NCBI GenBank assembly: GCA_036426205.1
Contig: CM071587.1
Span: 2,046,621 to 2,110,620 of the forward strand
Reading direction: 5' to 3'
DNA length: 64,000 nucleotides
DNA from: Ascaphus truei
Taxonomy: Eukaryota; Chordata; Amphibia; Anura; Ascaphidae
Position numbers and translations under genes: made by a program
Shown here: piece by piece, positions 9,001 through 19,721 of the stretch
Layout: each line of letters begins with the position of its first letter
Position numbering within the stretch: the first letter of the stretch is position 1
The notes under the pieces: model-generated
Database searches by the model: none
Told to the model about the DNA's origin: nothing
What the model saw: the letters and a program-made list of their open reading frames with translations, nothing else

Positions 9001-11514
9001 AAATAAACGGATGTGCTTAATCTTTGCTGCTCTCAGGTACAGAAGCAGGAGAAATCATAGAATATAATCCCAATATTCTGGATGACCCCCAGTGGCCGTG
9101 CGGAAAACACAAGCGTGTTCTCATCTTCGCTTCCTACATGGTAAGAGTTTCATGTTTGTAGGGTTCTCTAGCCTTGCACTGCAATGCAACAGCTGTGTCA
9201 TGGATGGAAACATCCTCCCTTGCAGCTCACCTGTGTATAGTAAACGATTTAGGGTCTTCCACTTTCAGAAGAGGTTGACTGCGAAATAAGCAATTGCAGG
9301 GTCGGTCGGGACATCACTGATGTCTAGAAGTCCAGAGGTTGATCTGTTTTACAGTCCAGATACGTTTGTTGGATTGAAGCTATGAGCACATGTTACAGTG
9401 GCTCACATGGCATTTCACAAGGAGTCCCTTTAAACGATCCATGACTGGAGGCTTGATCAGGAAGGGCCAGAGTGCGGTTACATTTAAAAAAAAATCTGCA
9501 TCTTCTCCTTTTTATAAGACGACCGTTATCGAATATGTGAAGCCGTCCGACTTGAAAAAGGACATGAATGAAACGTTTAAAGAGAAGTTCCCTCACGTCA
9601 AGCTGACCCTAAGCAAGATCAGAAGGTGAGCCGACTGTATTTGGTGGCCAGTGTGCCGGAGACCTGCAGAATTCTTTGCAGCAGAAGCCCACTTCATAAT
9701 GTAAACCTTAATTGCTGAACACTTGTTCACTCCTGTCCCACCATAGCCACGTATCTGGGAGCACTGCTCTTAGGGACTTATTCTGTATCAGCCGGAGCAG
9801 ACGATTACCAATTTCCCCATTGACTTGAACGGGAAATATGGGCTGAACATGACCCGTTTCGGCTGATAAGAGAATATGCGCCTCAGCTTTTACCTTTTTA
9901 AAGGTGACTCCCGTCCATTTAACGCAAACTCTACTAGTATTCATAATGCAGCATGTGTGCAATAGCCCAAACCGAACTGCCGCATCATATTGCATACCCG
10001 TTTCATATTGGGAAATAATCCTGCGGCCATCGGAAAATGTGTGAATCGCAACATGCATTTTCTTTGTGTGACGTTTGAATCTTGGTATCCCCGCTTCCCC
10101 CCCCCCCCCCTCCCCCCCCCCCCCCCCCCCTCCCCCCCCCTCTCCCCTCCCCCCCAGCTTGAAGCGAGAAATGAGGAATGTGGGATGGGAGTGTAACCTG
10201 GAGCCGGTTACCGTGGCGATGTCCTACGTCTACTTCGAGAAGCTGGTCCTGCAGGGCAAGGTGAACAAACAGAACCGCAAGCTGTGCACCGGCGCCTGCG
10301 TCCTGCTGGCAGCCAAAATCAGCAGCGACCTCAAGAAACCAGAGCTGAGACATCTTCTGGATGTGAGTATCTCTGGGGCGGTGCTTTACCGCCAACTTCC
10401 TCCTTCCTGGATAGTCCTAAAGCAGCAATCCTGCATTCCTGTTGTACGTTATGTTATAGTTCTAGGGTTGAAGCAGGGGGTCTCCAGTGCTCCGGCTGTG
10501 CTTTGTGGGGCTATCAAAATGGCAGCTTGAAGCCGTGATATCATCCCTTGCGGCTTCCTATTGGCCCACGTGACTAGAACCTTTAAACTTGCCAAGCTCT
10601 TGCCGGCATCGGCTACAGAGGTTTGTATCTCGCGAAGACGGGGGTACCCCGGATCTGAAATGAAAGGGGTTCACCCCCGGCGGCCTCCTGCTTCTCACTT
10701 AATAGAAGGAAAAAAATTAAATACAAATTTGCTCCTTTTTTAAGTTCAAAAGCATGTGCACATAATGACCTGCACTCAACTGACCAAAGGGCCTGCAGTG
10801 TTTTGCAGCATTTCTGGCCCCCGGCACTGGAGGGGTTAATATAATCTAGTTCTTGGTTATCACAATATAAGAAACCTATCCCTATATACAATATACATAA
10901 GAATGTGGAATTCCCGATTTTGCTTTCTAATAATAGTTGTTACAAATCAATCTTCTTTTGCCTACTCGGTGTAAAGGGACATTTTTTTTTCTTTTAAACG
11001 GACCACTCCGTATAAGTGACTTGCAGCATATACAAAGTTAATGCACTTTATCCCCAAGGGGATTAAATTGTGCCCAGCCTGACATGGACGGAGTACCACG
11101 CTAAACTCCCTCTATTGCTTTTTGTGCACACCAGGGCAGGAAGGGTTAAGTTGCACCTTCTTTTTAATAAGGAAAGCAGGGATTTATGGAGTTCAGCTCC
11201 GGAACCTGAATGCACTTGTCAGAGTATGGAGGATTGCTTTACGTATGGCTCCTGTGAATAAGCCTTTTATTAAGCCTCAACGTAGTAAAATGATGTATGA
11301 TCTCCTAAAATGAGTTGCTATTAATAAAAACGACCCTTTTATTGGCTGTTTTCCTATCTTTCTGCCAACACAGAAGTTAGAAGAACGCTTTCGATCGAAC
11401 AGACGGGACCTGGTTGGATTTGAGCTGACGGTGCTAGTTGCTATGGAACTGGCCCTCTACCTCCCCGAGAACCAAGTGTTACCTCACTTCCGGCGCCTGG
11501 CTAAGCAGCAGTAA
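5999..11514 (+). CDS. CABLES2: CABLES2, Cdk5 and Abl enzyme substrate 2 (5'-partial)
   Basis: CABLES proteins are adaptors with a C-terminal cyclin-box-like fold. CABLES1 links Cdk5 or Cdk2 to tyrosine kinases such as Abl and Wee1; CABLES2 is the less studied paralogue. Nine exons join in phase: 5999-6070, 6769-6861, 7410-7487, 7952-8060, 8372-8537, 9037-9140, 9519-9625, 10158-10362, 11374-11514. All have AG acceptors and GT donors and encode 357 residues plus TAA. Diagnostic blocks are [15 protein letters not shown] near residue 40, [17 protein letters not shown] near 190, and the cyclin-box part from residue 207 to the end ([31 protein letters not shown]). The ending [17 protein letters not shown] and the RPS21 neighbour favour CABLES2 over CABLES1. 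Roughly the first 120 residues lie upstream of the window. Confidence 0.93.
6769..6861 (+). CDS. CABLES2: CABLES2 visible exon 2
   Basis: The acceptor is TTTGTCTGGCAG and the donor CAG|GTAAGA. It encodes RPKQLSES followed by the highly conserved [16 protein letters not shown]. The last bases, GGAACAGCAG, recur as part of the minisatellite just downstream in the intron. Confidence 0.93.
6879..7076 (+). repeat. Intronic minisatellite carrying copied 5' splice sites
   Basis: About five units of 33-49 bp each contain GGGAAC(A/T)GCAGGTCAGAG and a run of G. They share the exon end and donor GGAACAGCAG|GTAAGAG of the exon ending at 6861. GT dinucleotides in the same context lie at 6892, 6941, 6979, 7012 and 7046, all with C at intron position +3 where the true site has A. 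Confidence 0.85.
7410..7487 (+). CDS. CABLES2: CABLES2 visible exon 3
   Basis: The acceptor is TTTTCCCCATCCCCAG and the donor CAG|GTGAGC. It encodes [20 protein letters not shown], aligned with the family block RIVLISGRRSFC. Phase 2 is kept on both sides. Confidence 0.93.
7952..8060 (+). CDS. CABLES2: CABLES2 visible exon 4
   Basis: The acceptor is TGCTCCCTCCCAG and the donor GAG|GTGAAA. It encodes [10 protein letters not shown] and ends [11 protein letters not shown], matching GLEGVELGADGK in CABLES1. It ends in phase 0. Confidence 0.9.
8178..8255 (+). repeat. Short tandem repeat, about 29 bp x 3
   Basis: Three copies of ATGGTAGTGGGCTGTACAG plus a spacer ATACAGCTCT lie in the intron between visible exons 4 and 5 of CABLES2. 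Confidence 0.8.
8372..8537 (+). CDS. CABLES2: CABLES2 visible exon 5
   Basis: The acceptor is GTCTACCCAAG and the donor CTAG|GTAAAG. It encodes [18 protein letters not shown] and then a less conserved serine- and glycine-rich linker ending SSGTELG. The 166-nt length gives phase 1 at the end. Confidence 0.92.
9037..9140 (+). CDS. CABLES2: CABLES2 visible exon 6
   Basis: The acceptor is TTTGCTGCTCTCAG and the donor ATG|GTAAGA. It encodes [17 protein letters not shown] and then [13 protein letters not shown], one of the most conserved stretches of the family, just before the cyclin-box-like domain. Confidence 0.95.
9519..9625 (+). CDS. CABLES2: CABLES2 visible exon 7 (start of cyclin-box-like domain)
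   Basis: The acceptor is TTTTTATAAG and the donor AGAAG|GTGAGC. It encodes [20 protein letters not shown] followed by [15 protein letters not shown], almost identical to the mammalian proteins as recalled. Confidence 0.95.
10098..10157 (+). promoter_or_regulatory. Extreme poly-C tract before a CABLES2 acceptor
   Basis: About 57 of 60 bases before the exon at 10158 are C, with only a few T. As a polypyrimidine tract it would be bound mostly by poly(C)-binding proteins and poorly by U2AF. Its exact length is hard to sequence. Confidence 0.75.
10158..10362 (+). CDS. CABLES2: CABLES2 visible exon 8 (cyclin-box-like core)
   Basis: The acceptor follows an extreme C-rich tract (see 10098-10157) and the donor is GAT|GTGAGT. 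It encodes [20 protein letters not shown], then [19 protein letters not shown] and [20 protein letters not shown]. The LEPVTVAM and LVLQGK forms are closer to CABLES2 than to CABLES1. Confidence 0.95.
11374..11514 (+). CDS. CABLES2: CABLES2 last coding exon
   Basis: The acceptor is TTTCTGCCAACACAG. It encodes [18 protein letters not shown] and ends [20 protein letters not shown] with a final Q, then TAA at 11512-11514. The intron before it is about 1 kb and holds nothing else I recognise. Confidence 0.95.
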   Translation, partial: KLEERFRSNRRDLVGFELTVLVAMELALYLPENQVLPHFRRLAKQQ

Positions 11515-12645
11515 CTGAAGTCACACTGATCTCTCTCTCCCTGCACATCCAAACCTGCAGGTTTATAGCTCTGACCTGCTGCTGCTGCTCTTTTTCTTTT
11601 TGTTTGTTTGTTTTTAACCACCTCGGTGGAAAAGGTTTTTACTGATGCAAAGAGCCACTTTAGCACGGGAGAATGTTCCAAGCAATTTATACGGCCAGTG
11701 TCCAGATTCTGTTAATAACTGTTCTGTTCTAGCTGTGTGTATTCACAGGGCCAAGGTCCTAACAGCAGCATTGAAAATATAAAGCGTTGTTTCCGTTCAT
11801 TTATAGCGGGATATGTAAGCACACATATTTTGGAATAGCCAGTCGCTAAAGTAAATGCGTTTGTTATATCTCGGTCTATTAGCTTTTCTGTCTTTGCAAA
11901 AACACAAATAATAAAATGACAGCTTTCCCCCCGTAAAGAGAATGAAAAAAATAGCAGTTTGTAGCATATTAAAGCACATTCGGAACCGCTCCAAAGTCTT
12001 TGTAATCTGTTGCAGATTGCTCTGGCATTAGAGAGGTTAATACAATTCACAGCTTAATAATATTTTTTTTGCTTTAGTTTAGTTGTCATGGAAATAGAGA
12101 TGTGAATACACCACCCTGCCATGTATGATATTCAGCCCGTTGATTGTAGTTGATGCGTTCTCAAACACACAAACGGCCAAGGAAGTATGTGTGTTTTAGA
12201 AAGAAATAATAAAAAAAGGCAATAAAGCGCATATTCCACAATGTTTTTAATATTTTTTATAAACTGAGATTGGGGTATGTGGACCCGGTGCTTTGAGTTG
12301 TTATATTTTTTACATTATTATTATTTCCTTTTGGTAAGTTTAATATGCACATATATCTATTGCTTCCTAGCACTAGCATTCGAAAAATATTACTATTATT
12401 TTTTTTAATGATATGCACACAGATTTTTAAGAAGATGTGCCTAAATGAATGTGGTCTGGTACCAGCATTTGTAATTTAATTTATTATGTTATGTTGCACA
12501 AACGTCAACATAACTTGTTTTTAGTTTTGTTGTTTTTGCAATTCTTTCTAATGAAAGACTTGTCGATCTGCAGTAACATTCTCCGCAGTCTCCATAGCAG
12601 ATACATTTATGGCATTACTACCTAAATAAAAAGGTGTCAAACCTT
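11515..12645 (+). other. CABLES2: CABLES2 3' untranslated region (likely extent)
   Basis: The sequence after the TAA stop is AT-rich. AATAAA signals lie at 12221-12226 and 12625-12630, either of which could end the transcript. A third at about 14033 would give a much longer tail. The end chosen here is the second signal plus about 15 bases; transcript data are needed to fix it. Confidence 0.5.
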
Positions 12646-15120
12646 ACAAGAAACCTTAAAGACTGACTGCCACAAGCACCGTGTGCGAGCTGTCTCTTGT
12701 TGTTATGTAGAGAGGCTGGGCAGCTCCTGTCTGTTTATAGTTCCTGTGGCACCTCTCTGTATAGCTGTATTGTAGTTTCCATAGGAAGATGTGTTTATTT
12801 GTCAGGTCCTGGGGCTTAAGCACAAAGTGCAACTTCTGTATTTATTGGTAATATCTAGAATGCAAGCAAAAGAAATGTCACTGTACTTGTGTTTATCTGC
12901 ATATGGTGCCATGGTTTTCTATTCTATATTAAAGGTGATTTATTTTTCATGGTCGGACATTTAGATGTGCATAGCTCTATTCTCTCCCACGAATACTCCT
13001 TCTGTGAGCGCACAGCTGCTGTTACCAAACTTAGCCGACGAAAAGGCGACACTGCGATGGTGATACCAGTGCTATTTTGACTACTGGTGACCTTTTTGTT
13101 CTTCCGAGCATTGTTAACCACTGTGAAGCTGTCCATCAAAGCTGGCATTCGTTGCACATAAAAATCAAACCTCTCTATGTTAGAGACTATTTAATTTGAG
13201 CACGTTAGTTGTGCTTTGCTGTTTTCATTGAGTACGGAGTGGTTGCAGTGCAATGCTTAGTGCGACTTCTTTCCCTGTACTAGCCCTGCAAGGTGGCCCA
13301 GAGTCTTCTCCCCGGCCAGGTCCACAAAAGGGTACTTGGGCGTAGCACATGTGAATGGCTTGGCACCTTTTTATCGACCTGGGCGATACAGCCTTATTCT
13401 ATATGTTCTAAATTGGCTGTTTGTGGCTGAAAATCACCATTAAAGTCAATAGAAATGTTGGGCCAGGACGGCTGCTTCAGACAACATGTAATTACCCCCT
13501 TAACCTGCATAACACTCCCATTTTTACACTTCTCCACAGGGACTGAGGAACATGGTCACACCATAATAATAATAATGTTTTTCTCAATACTACTTGTACA
13601 TTGAAATTTCCGGGTTATTATCTACGAGCTATACCTGTGACCGCGGTAAGGTGCCTCATTGTGATCATCCCTTTCCTGTAACTGGCTCCTGCATATTTCA
13701 TGTCCCTTTTGTTGGGTCGGGAAGACTCGTTAGTATCTCTAACCTGGTGATGGTTGGACAAATTACAATCTAAAATGCAACGGGTATCTGGAACAACCAA
13801 TTAGTTTCCTTCTGGGTGTTCTGGTATACACCATATAGATTGTGAATACGGGTACGACATTATCTTTTCCCTCGACTGCAGAAACCGTGTCAATAATTCG
13901 GGGCGAGTGTTTAAATAACCAGCCTGTGTCATGTTCTATCATACAAGAACTTCTCAAAATGAGAATGTTCTGAAACTGCCATCATGTGGTACAATACGTG
14001 TACTGCACCTGTCCCTTGGGTGGGCCAGTTCTAATAAAGTCACTGTCCCGGAACCTGCAACCACTTGCATTATTATACAGCATTGCAACCCACTCTGTCA
14101 CCAAAGGGGTTAACCGTTAAGCTTTCGGATGGGTTTGCAATGCACTAAAAAGCAGAAAGTTTCCGGCCTTCCCAGCAGTCGGAGATGCATTATACTGTAG
14201 AATTGTAACCTGTTCTTTTTCAAATATAGAGAAAATGTATAGTGTTTTTTTTGTGTAAGCTAAAAAGAAAATGAAATCCTATTTTTTTTGCTATTCAGGT
14301 ATTATGAGTTTTCTTATCTTTATTGCCGAGTTGTGTCTAATTTTATATATCAAAACTGTGTTTTTTCTGGTGCTTCCAGAACTGTATACGCCAATGAAAA
14401 CATCCCTGTAAGTTTGTACTGTGCAGATATTGTACACGTTTTGCAGTAAATTAAAACTAAGCACCTTGTTTGTAATTTAATTCCAATATGTTTCAAGGAT
14501 AATACATTTGTGACATTACAAAGTGGATGTAAATAGTTTTTTTTTTTTTTTAATACAGATTTTAAAAACAAACTCTTGAGTGCTGTGTTTTTAATATGAT
14601 TTCTTTTAGATTTTTAAACTCTCCATCTCCTTGCACATTTATGCCTATTTGAATTACACTATACATTTCCTTTTTGGGATATATTCTCTGTGCCTTTTGC
14701 CTTTTTTACTGCGTCAGCCTGCCGGAGCTACCAGCGGCTTGTGTTTTGCAGCTCTGGCGCGTCACGTGGTGCACGAGTCGGCCAATGAGGAGGGGAGGAG
14801 GAAGGAACTACGGGAGGGAGGCAGCTTGGGAGGGAAGTCTGTGAGATAGGCAGCTGTGCATAGCTCTCGCTCTCCCCTCCTCCCCCCTCCCGTGCATAGC
14901 TCTTCCTCTCCCCCCCTCCCCTGCATCTCTCTCTCCCCCCCCCCCCCCCCCCCCCATCCGTGCATAGTTCTGCCCCTGCTGTGTTTTGGCCCGCCCCCTA
15001 ACCCGTTTTGGCCACGCTCCCCCCGCGCCGAAAAAAGCTGCAGATTGCGGTGCAGTGACTTGCACGCGCCGCTGGCAAGCAAGGCGGCTGTGCGGATGCG
15101 TGCAGCGGGTCCTCAGCCTT
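12646..15120. other. Region between CABLES2 and RPS21, no gene seen
   Basis: AT-rich sequence up to about 14690, then a GC-rich part. I see no exon with family resemblance. The pieces up to about 14580 may still be extended 3' UTR of CABLES2. Confidence 0.5.
14852..14970. repeat. C/T-rich tandem repeat GTGCATAGCTCT
   Basis: About four diverged units begin GTGCATAGCTCT or CTGCATCTCTCT, followed by a CTCCCC-rich run. It ends in a near-pure C stretch at 14936-14955. Confidence 0.75.
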
Positions 15121-15195
15121 ATGGTAACAATACATGGTTACATTAAATGAACAGAGGTTACACATTCAATTTACAGACATTTCAGGACAGTAAAT
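15120..15195 (-). repeat. Fragment similar to the LINE 3' tail at 4222
   Basis: The motif AATACATGGTTACA, then AATGAACAG, then TTACACATTC aligns with the low-coordinate end of the antisense LINE near 4313-4375. It is a short, diverged fragment. Confidence 0.4.
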
Positions 15196-15443
15196 CTGTG
15201 TCCGTGTGCAACATATGTATAAATGTGGTTGATCTAATATTGCTCAAACGCTCTCCTTCCCAAGCTCCTCCTACAACCACTCCCCCATAACGCTTACTAG
15301 TGCAAGTCATGCAGAGTCAAAATAACGACTTTTTGTTATGTCACACTCTGGGCCTGACCCGAAGGCCAGCATGGCCCGATCAATTGTCAACTCCCATTTA
15401 CTAGAGCGGCACGATGCATCACTGCGTCATGAATCCCAGCCAA

Positions 15444-16020
15444 AGAGTTTGATTGTAAGCTCTTTGGGGCAGGGTCTCCTTTTGCCCCTATGTTGTCATT
15501 TACCTGTTGCACTTATTGCCATTGGTTGTAGTTTATTTACCTCCTATCATGTTATAAACGGGGTTGCCACCACTACAGGTTTTTGTCACGTATTTCCGGG
15601 CTACGGTTTTATCTAGTAAACCTCTGGGTGGTGGCGTGTGGTGGCCACGTCTCCAGGCGTCCTTCAGGCATCTTGCCTTGCGACTCCTGTCCACATGGCC
15701 GCGTGGCGTCAAATGGCGCCGCTTTGCCACAGGACGTCACGCCATGCCTGTTGCCATATGACGAGTTGCTAAATGACGTCCCGCGGTGCCATCAGGCGTC
15801 CCGTTGTCATGGCAATTTGACGTCATGACATAACGTAGCGTTCCATTGCTCCATGTGACGCCGGCGCAGCCATATTGACGGGTTGCAGGGGGAGAATGTA
15901 GGAAGGATGGCCGTAAGCGCTGCAATTAACAATGTCTCCGGGTTAGCCATCGGTAGACGGTGGCAATCCCGGTTATAAAGCGCTGCGTACATTGTCGGCA
16001 CTATATAAATACAATTATTC
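15444..16020 (+). repeat. LINE/SINE 3'-end repeat, split by a hAT insertion
   Basis: The left part starts GATTGTAAGCTCTTTGGGGC and runs to 15558. The right part resumes at 15980 with GCGCTGCGTACATTGTCGGC and ends CTATATAAATACAATTA. This head and tail are shared with the repeat at 25145-25290 and resemble the copies at 34600 and 43840. The interruption is the hAT-like element in the next entry. Confidence 0.7.
15551..15979. mobile_element. Non-autonomous hAT-like element with 8-bp duplication
   Basis: A 413-bp element (15559-15971) has inverted ends CGGGGTTGCCACC and, on the other strand, CGGGATTGCCACC. It is flanked by the direct repeat GTTATAAA at 15551-15558 and 15972-15979. An 8-bp duplication is the mark of hAT transposition. 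The interior is CpG-rich with several GACGTC motifs and has no transposase. It sits inside an older repeat. Confidence 0.82.
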
Positions 16021-16159
16021 ATCGGTACAAGTGCTTTCTCCTTATAAAAGGTTTAACTCCTTGCTGGCATGGAGCTGATGAGTGCTGACTGCTGGGGACC
16101 AAACGTTGGCCAGTGCCATGTTACATTGTATCAGCAGTTCTGCTTGTTGGCATGGCAGC

Positions 16160-16279
16160 AGGCACTTCCGGTTGCTACAACCGCTGACCCGGAAGCGCTC
16201 CCCCGCCTCGCAGGGAACATTAGCGCTTCCGGGTGGCAACTTCCTTCTCTTTCGTGGCAGCCATTGTGGTGAGCAGGAG
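16160..16279 (+). promoter_or_regulatory. RPS21: RPS21 core promoter and non-coding exon 1
   Basis: Three ETS-type motifs (CTTCCGG near 16166, CCGGAAG near 16189, CTTCCGG near 16226) lead into a pyrimidine start CTTCCTTCTCTTTCG at 16240. This is the 5' terminal oligopyrimidine signature of ribosomal protein genes, which places their mRNA under TOR-dependent translation control. The short leader ends GAGCAGGAG|GTGAGC, with the donor at 16280. Initiation near 16240 is inferred. Linking it to RPS21 rests on position, strand and promoter type, because the next coding exon was not found. Confidence 0.65.
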
Positions 16280-17380
16280 GTGAGCGCGGGGTCTGCGGAG
16301 GCCCAGGGGGGGCTGGAGTCGGCTCACACCACTCGGGCCGGGCACACGAGGCGTGGGGGAGGGTGGAAAGCTCAGGGGGGTCCTGCGGGGGCTTCTCCCG
16401 GGGGATGCGCGGGAGCACGTGCCGTGGAGCATGGCTGGGGGAGGTGAATTACGCGAGGCCGGGGATCAGTAGGCCGCAGGGTGGGAGGTAGATGTTTGGA
16501 TGTTAGAAAGGGAGTCGGGTGGTTTTAAATTTTTTTAGGTGTGGGGAGTGGAGGATAAACCCGTGGGGAGGCTGCAGCATCCTAACGGTGAGGGGGGGTG
16601 GGAGGAACAACGCCATGCCTGCCAAGGATATAATTTACCCCACGGGGTCAGGCGACTTACTATCGCAACAGCAATACAACAATCTGTGTGTGTATTTATA
16701 ATGTGAACTATTCACTGAACACGCGTGAATATATTTATTTAATGAGTTGGCAGCCCTCTGTTTCTCTGGAGGGGGTGGCCCTCCTTGTGCAGAAGGGATC
16801 TGTGGCGGGTCTGAGAAAGGGACTCTGAAACAAAGTTGTCAGTTTTTGTATTTTCACACGTCACGGAACCGTGGCGCAAGTAGAGGAGGAAAAGGCGTTT
16901 GTAATGAAGTAAGGTGATACAGTACCTGTAATGGCTAAGCGGTGTTCTTTACCCCTCAATAAAAAGCACCCCCACAAATCCTCTATCTACTCCTTCCTGC
17001 TGCTGGGCATCTCCCCTAAGCTTGAACCCAGACATACACATCGGATTTCACCCATGCTTCCCTGCAATCTCTTCCCCTGTAAAGTGTGTTAACCCTGAAG
17101 TTATTTGACTAACCTTAAGACTTGCCCCACAAATCAAGCATCCCAATAGTCTGCACTCATGGTTACTGTCCTACACTGTCACTCCTACCACCCAAACTTA
17201 TTGCATATTTCAGACATACTCTTATAGTAGAGCTTTTCTTTATAGACAGTGAGTGCTGGGACACCTCTGTATTTTACACATGGTATTATCGTAGGCTTGT
17301 GAGGAGGGTGCTGGGTAGGCCTCTAAAGAGGGTTTTTGAGGAAACTTTTGAAACTGAATGGTGGGGGAGCTGGCGCAGGG

Positions 17381-17673
17381 TAAGGCTGCGTCCTCTGTGC
17401 TGCTTAGCGCGGTTAGCACAATTAATTTTTATCTGTGGCCATACTTGTGCCCGTACGCCCACGGGCACTAGGTGCCTGCCGAGACAGATAAAATAGTTTT
17501 TCAGGTGATCTGAAGGATCACATGACCTCACCAGCCAATCAGCGCCAGTCACTGCTCTGCCACGGCCCCCGCTCGCGCTTTCAAAAAAAATTGCCAAGCG
17601 CTCATGCATGGAGAGTTGGTGACGTCACCGCTCGATCATGAGCGCAGTCAGCGGCACAGAAGATGCAGCCGTA
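17381..17673. mobile_element. Harbinger-like MITE
   Basis: A 287-bp element (17384-17670) has inverted ends GGCTGCGTCCTCTGTGCTG and, on the other strand, GGCTGCATCTTCTGTGCCG. TAA stands on the left and GTA on the right, so the duplication is not perfect. It lies in the presumed first intron of RPS21. Confidence 0.6.
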
Positions 17674-18044
17674 GGCTGCGGTCCCAGTAAGGCCTCTTTC
17701 AGGGTGGCAGAGACAGGAGGTGGTGGGCGCGCGTCAGTCTGCTGGGGATGATGTGCACACCTTTTCAAGAGGCAGGGCGACAGACCTCAGCTTAGGGATC
17801 GGTGTTGCACTGTTCAAATCATTCTCGAGAATTATTTGATTTGCTGCCAAAGTGCCAGTGACAACTTGAGGAGTTTATTGAAACTGTAGCAGCGTCGACT
17901 CCGTACTTCGGCGACATGGTAGCTGCTACCCTGACAACCGCTATTAACTTTAAATACTTTGTTTCGAACGTGCGCACACAGCAAAGTAGGCATCCTGAAC
18001 GAGGCGTAACTGCTACGGCGTGTGCTGTGCGTATAAGTACCGCA

Positions 18045-18570
18045 CCTCAATGGGGCTGGGCCCAGTACGCACCTTCACGCTGAAGGTGCCGCCGCCGCGC
18101 CGTACTGCCAGGTTTTTTTAAACTTCATGAAATTGAGTGTAGAACTGGCACCGGAGGCGTGGCCACGCCCCCGCCAGCAGGTTCACCCAATCAGGGTGAA
18201 CCAGCCAAGTGAGGTCATGGCCACGCCCCCGCAAAACTCCCGTCGCAATCTCCCTCCCTGGAAGATCGTGGTTAGCGCTGTGCACGCTCTGCCACCCCCG
18301 CCGGGTGCACGTGCCACAGTGCTGACTGGGACCGCAGCCTTAGGCAACGTCCATAGAGCGGTTGTCAGTGCTGGACCGCGCTGACGCTGAGGCTCGCCAG
18401 CGGGCGCGATCGGGAGGCGGGACAGTGACGTCGCTGGGCCAATCGTCCGTGACGCGCCGACTGATTGGATGTTTTCAGCCGACAGCGCGCTGAAAAACAG
18501 CTTGGCTGTCGGCTGAAAAATCCAACGCCTCAGCACGCCTGCGGACGCTCGCGTGAGCCCCCTCTAAAGA
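18045..18570. mobile_element. Two adjoining GC-rich MITE-like pieces
   Basis: A piece from about 18050 to 18339 (GGCTGGGCCCAGTACGC at the left, GACTGGGACCGCAGCC at the right) is followed by TTA. A second piece then starts GGCAACGTCCATAGAGCGG. The second lacks a matching right end before the GT-rich microsatellite. They resemble the Harbinger-like family, but the boundaries are uncertain. Confidence 0.4.
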
Positions 18571-18579
18571 CATCCTCAT

Positions 18580-18655
18580 GGAGGTGTGTGTGTGTGTCCC
18601 CCTGTGTGTGTGTCCCTGTGTTCCCTGTGTGTGTGTGTGTCTGTGTGTCCTTTGG
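18580..18655. repeat. GTGTGTCC-type microsatellite
   Basis: Alternating GTGTGTGT and CCCCTGTG/TCCCTGTG blocks. Open frames on both strands here are low-complexity artefacts. Confidence 0.85.
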
Positions 18656-19649
18656 CCCGTCACTCCGCCTCAGGCCAATGAGAGGTGTGCGGGGGCGGGC
18701 CAAGGGACCAATGAGATTTCCCCTAGGGACACCGGACATCCAGGCAGGCAAACATACAGTGCTTTCACTAATATAGTATAAGATTCAGACCAGCTTGTTT
18801 TCTGTGTTCCAAATTCCTCTGAAAATGAATGTTTATCCCTGTGATCTAATATTCAAGCAAGGTCACTTAAAAATAGTTACACACACGCTACTTAATGTTT
18901 CTAAATCACTGGTGTGCCAGAGCCATTTGCAACACCTTGATGTGTTTTTATTAAAGTGATTCTGGTGGTGGGGAGCAGTGTAACTTTGTTATTATTATTA
19001 TGCTGCTTTGTAATCCCAGCTGTGTCAACAATTTAAATATGGCATACAAGTTTGTCACCTCCCATTCTCTGATTAATCCATCCATTGCAACTTTAAAGTA
19101 GCGTTGTGATTGATGTATGTAGCACAGCCAGCTAGGGAGTGTACGAGAATGTTAAATATTTAGTTTTGGCCGCCCGCGAGTTCAGGGAGCAGAATGTAGA
19201 AGCGTTATCAGTGATCCGACTCTCGATGGAATCCAAACATTATTTTTTTTCCATGGAGTAATTGTATCTATATAAATCCAATCACCTCCGTATTCTCCAA
19301 AACAGGAAAAACCAAGTATTTATCTCCTATTTCTAATCCTTCTCCTGCTGTCCCAGATAATCAATCTAGCTCCAATTCCTGATAAGGTTTTGATAATTGC
19401 ACCTATCGGTAGATGTACAAATGTTGTCTTCTGCTTTTATCTGTGATATACGTTTCTTTTAATGAAGAAACATTTCCTTTCACTCTGCACATTGTCTACA
19501 ACAACTGATTACAAATTGCACAAACCCTTTGGCTCTGTTTGCTTGTAGATTTTGTGCCAATTTGGCTTATGTAGCACTATTTTGCTCCCGGCGTGTGTTG
19601 AATGTTGGAAGCCGCCTGCAGTGTGGCTCACCGTTGGTGTGTTTTGCAG

Positions 19650-19721
19650 GTTGACAAGGTCACAGGCAGATTCACCGGCCATTTCCAAACCTACGCCATC
19701 TGTGGGGCGATTCGCAGGATG
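19650..19721 (+). CDS. RPS21: RPS21 coding exon, residues 39-62
   Basis: The acceptor is TGTGTTTTGCAG and the donor ATG|GTAAGC. It is exactly 24 codons, phase 0 at both ends. FTGHFQ replaces the mammalian FNGQFK as recalled; the rest is conserved. Confidence 0.95.

Noticed and set aside
15559..15971. CpG island promoter of a separate gene
   Set aside because: The CpG-rich block has transposon ends and an 8-bp duplication, so it arrived as an element.
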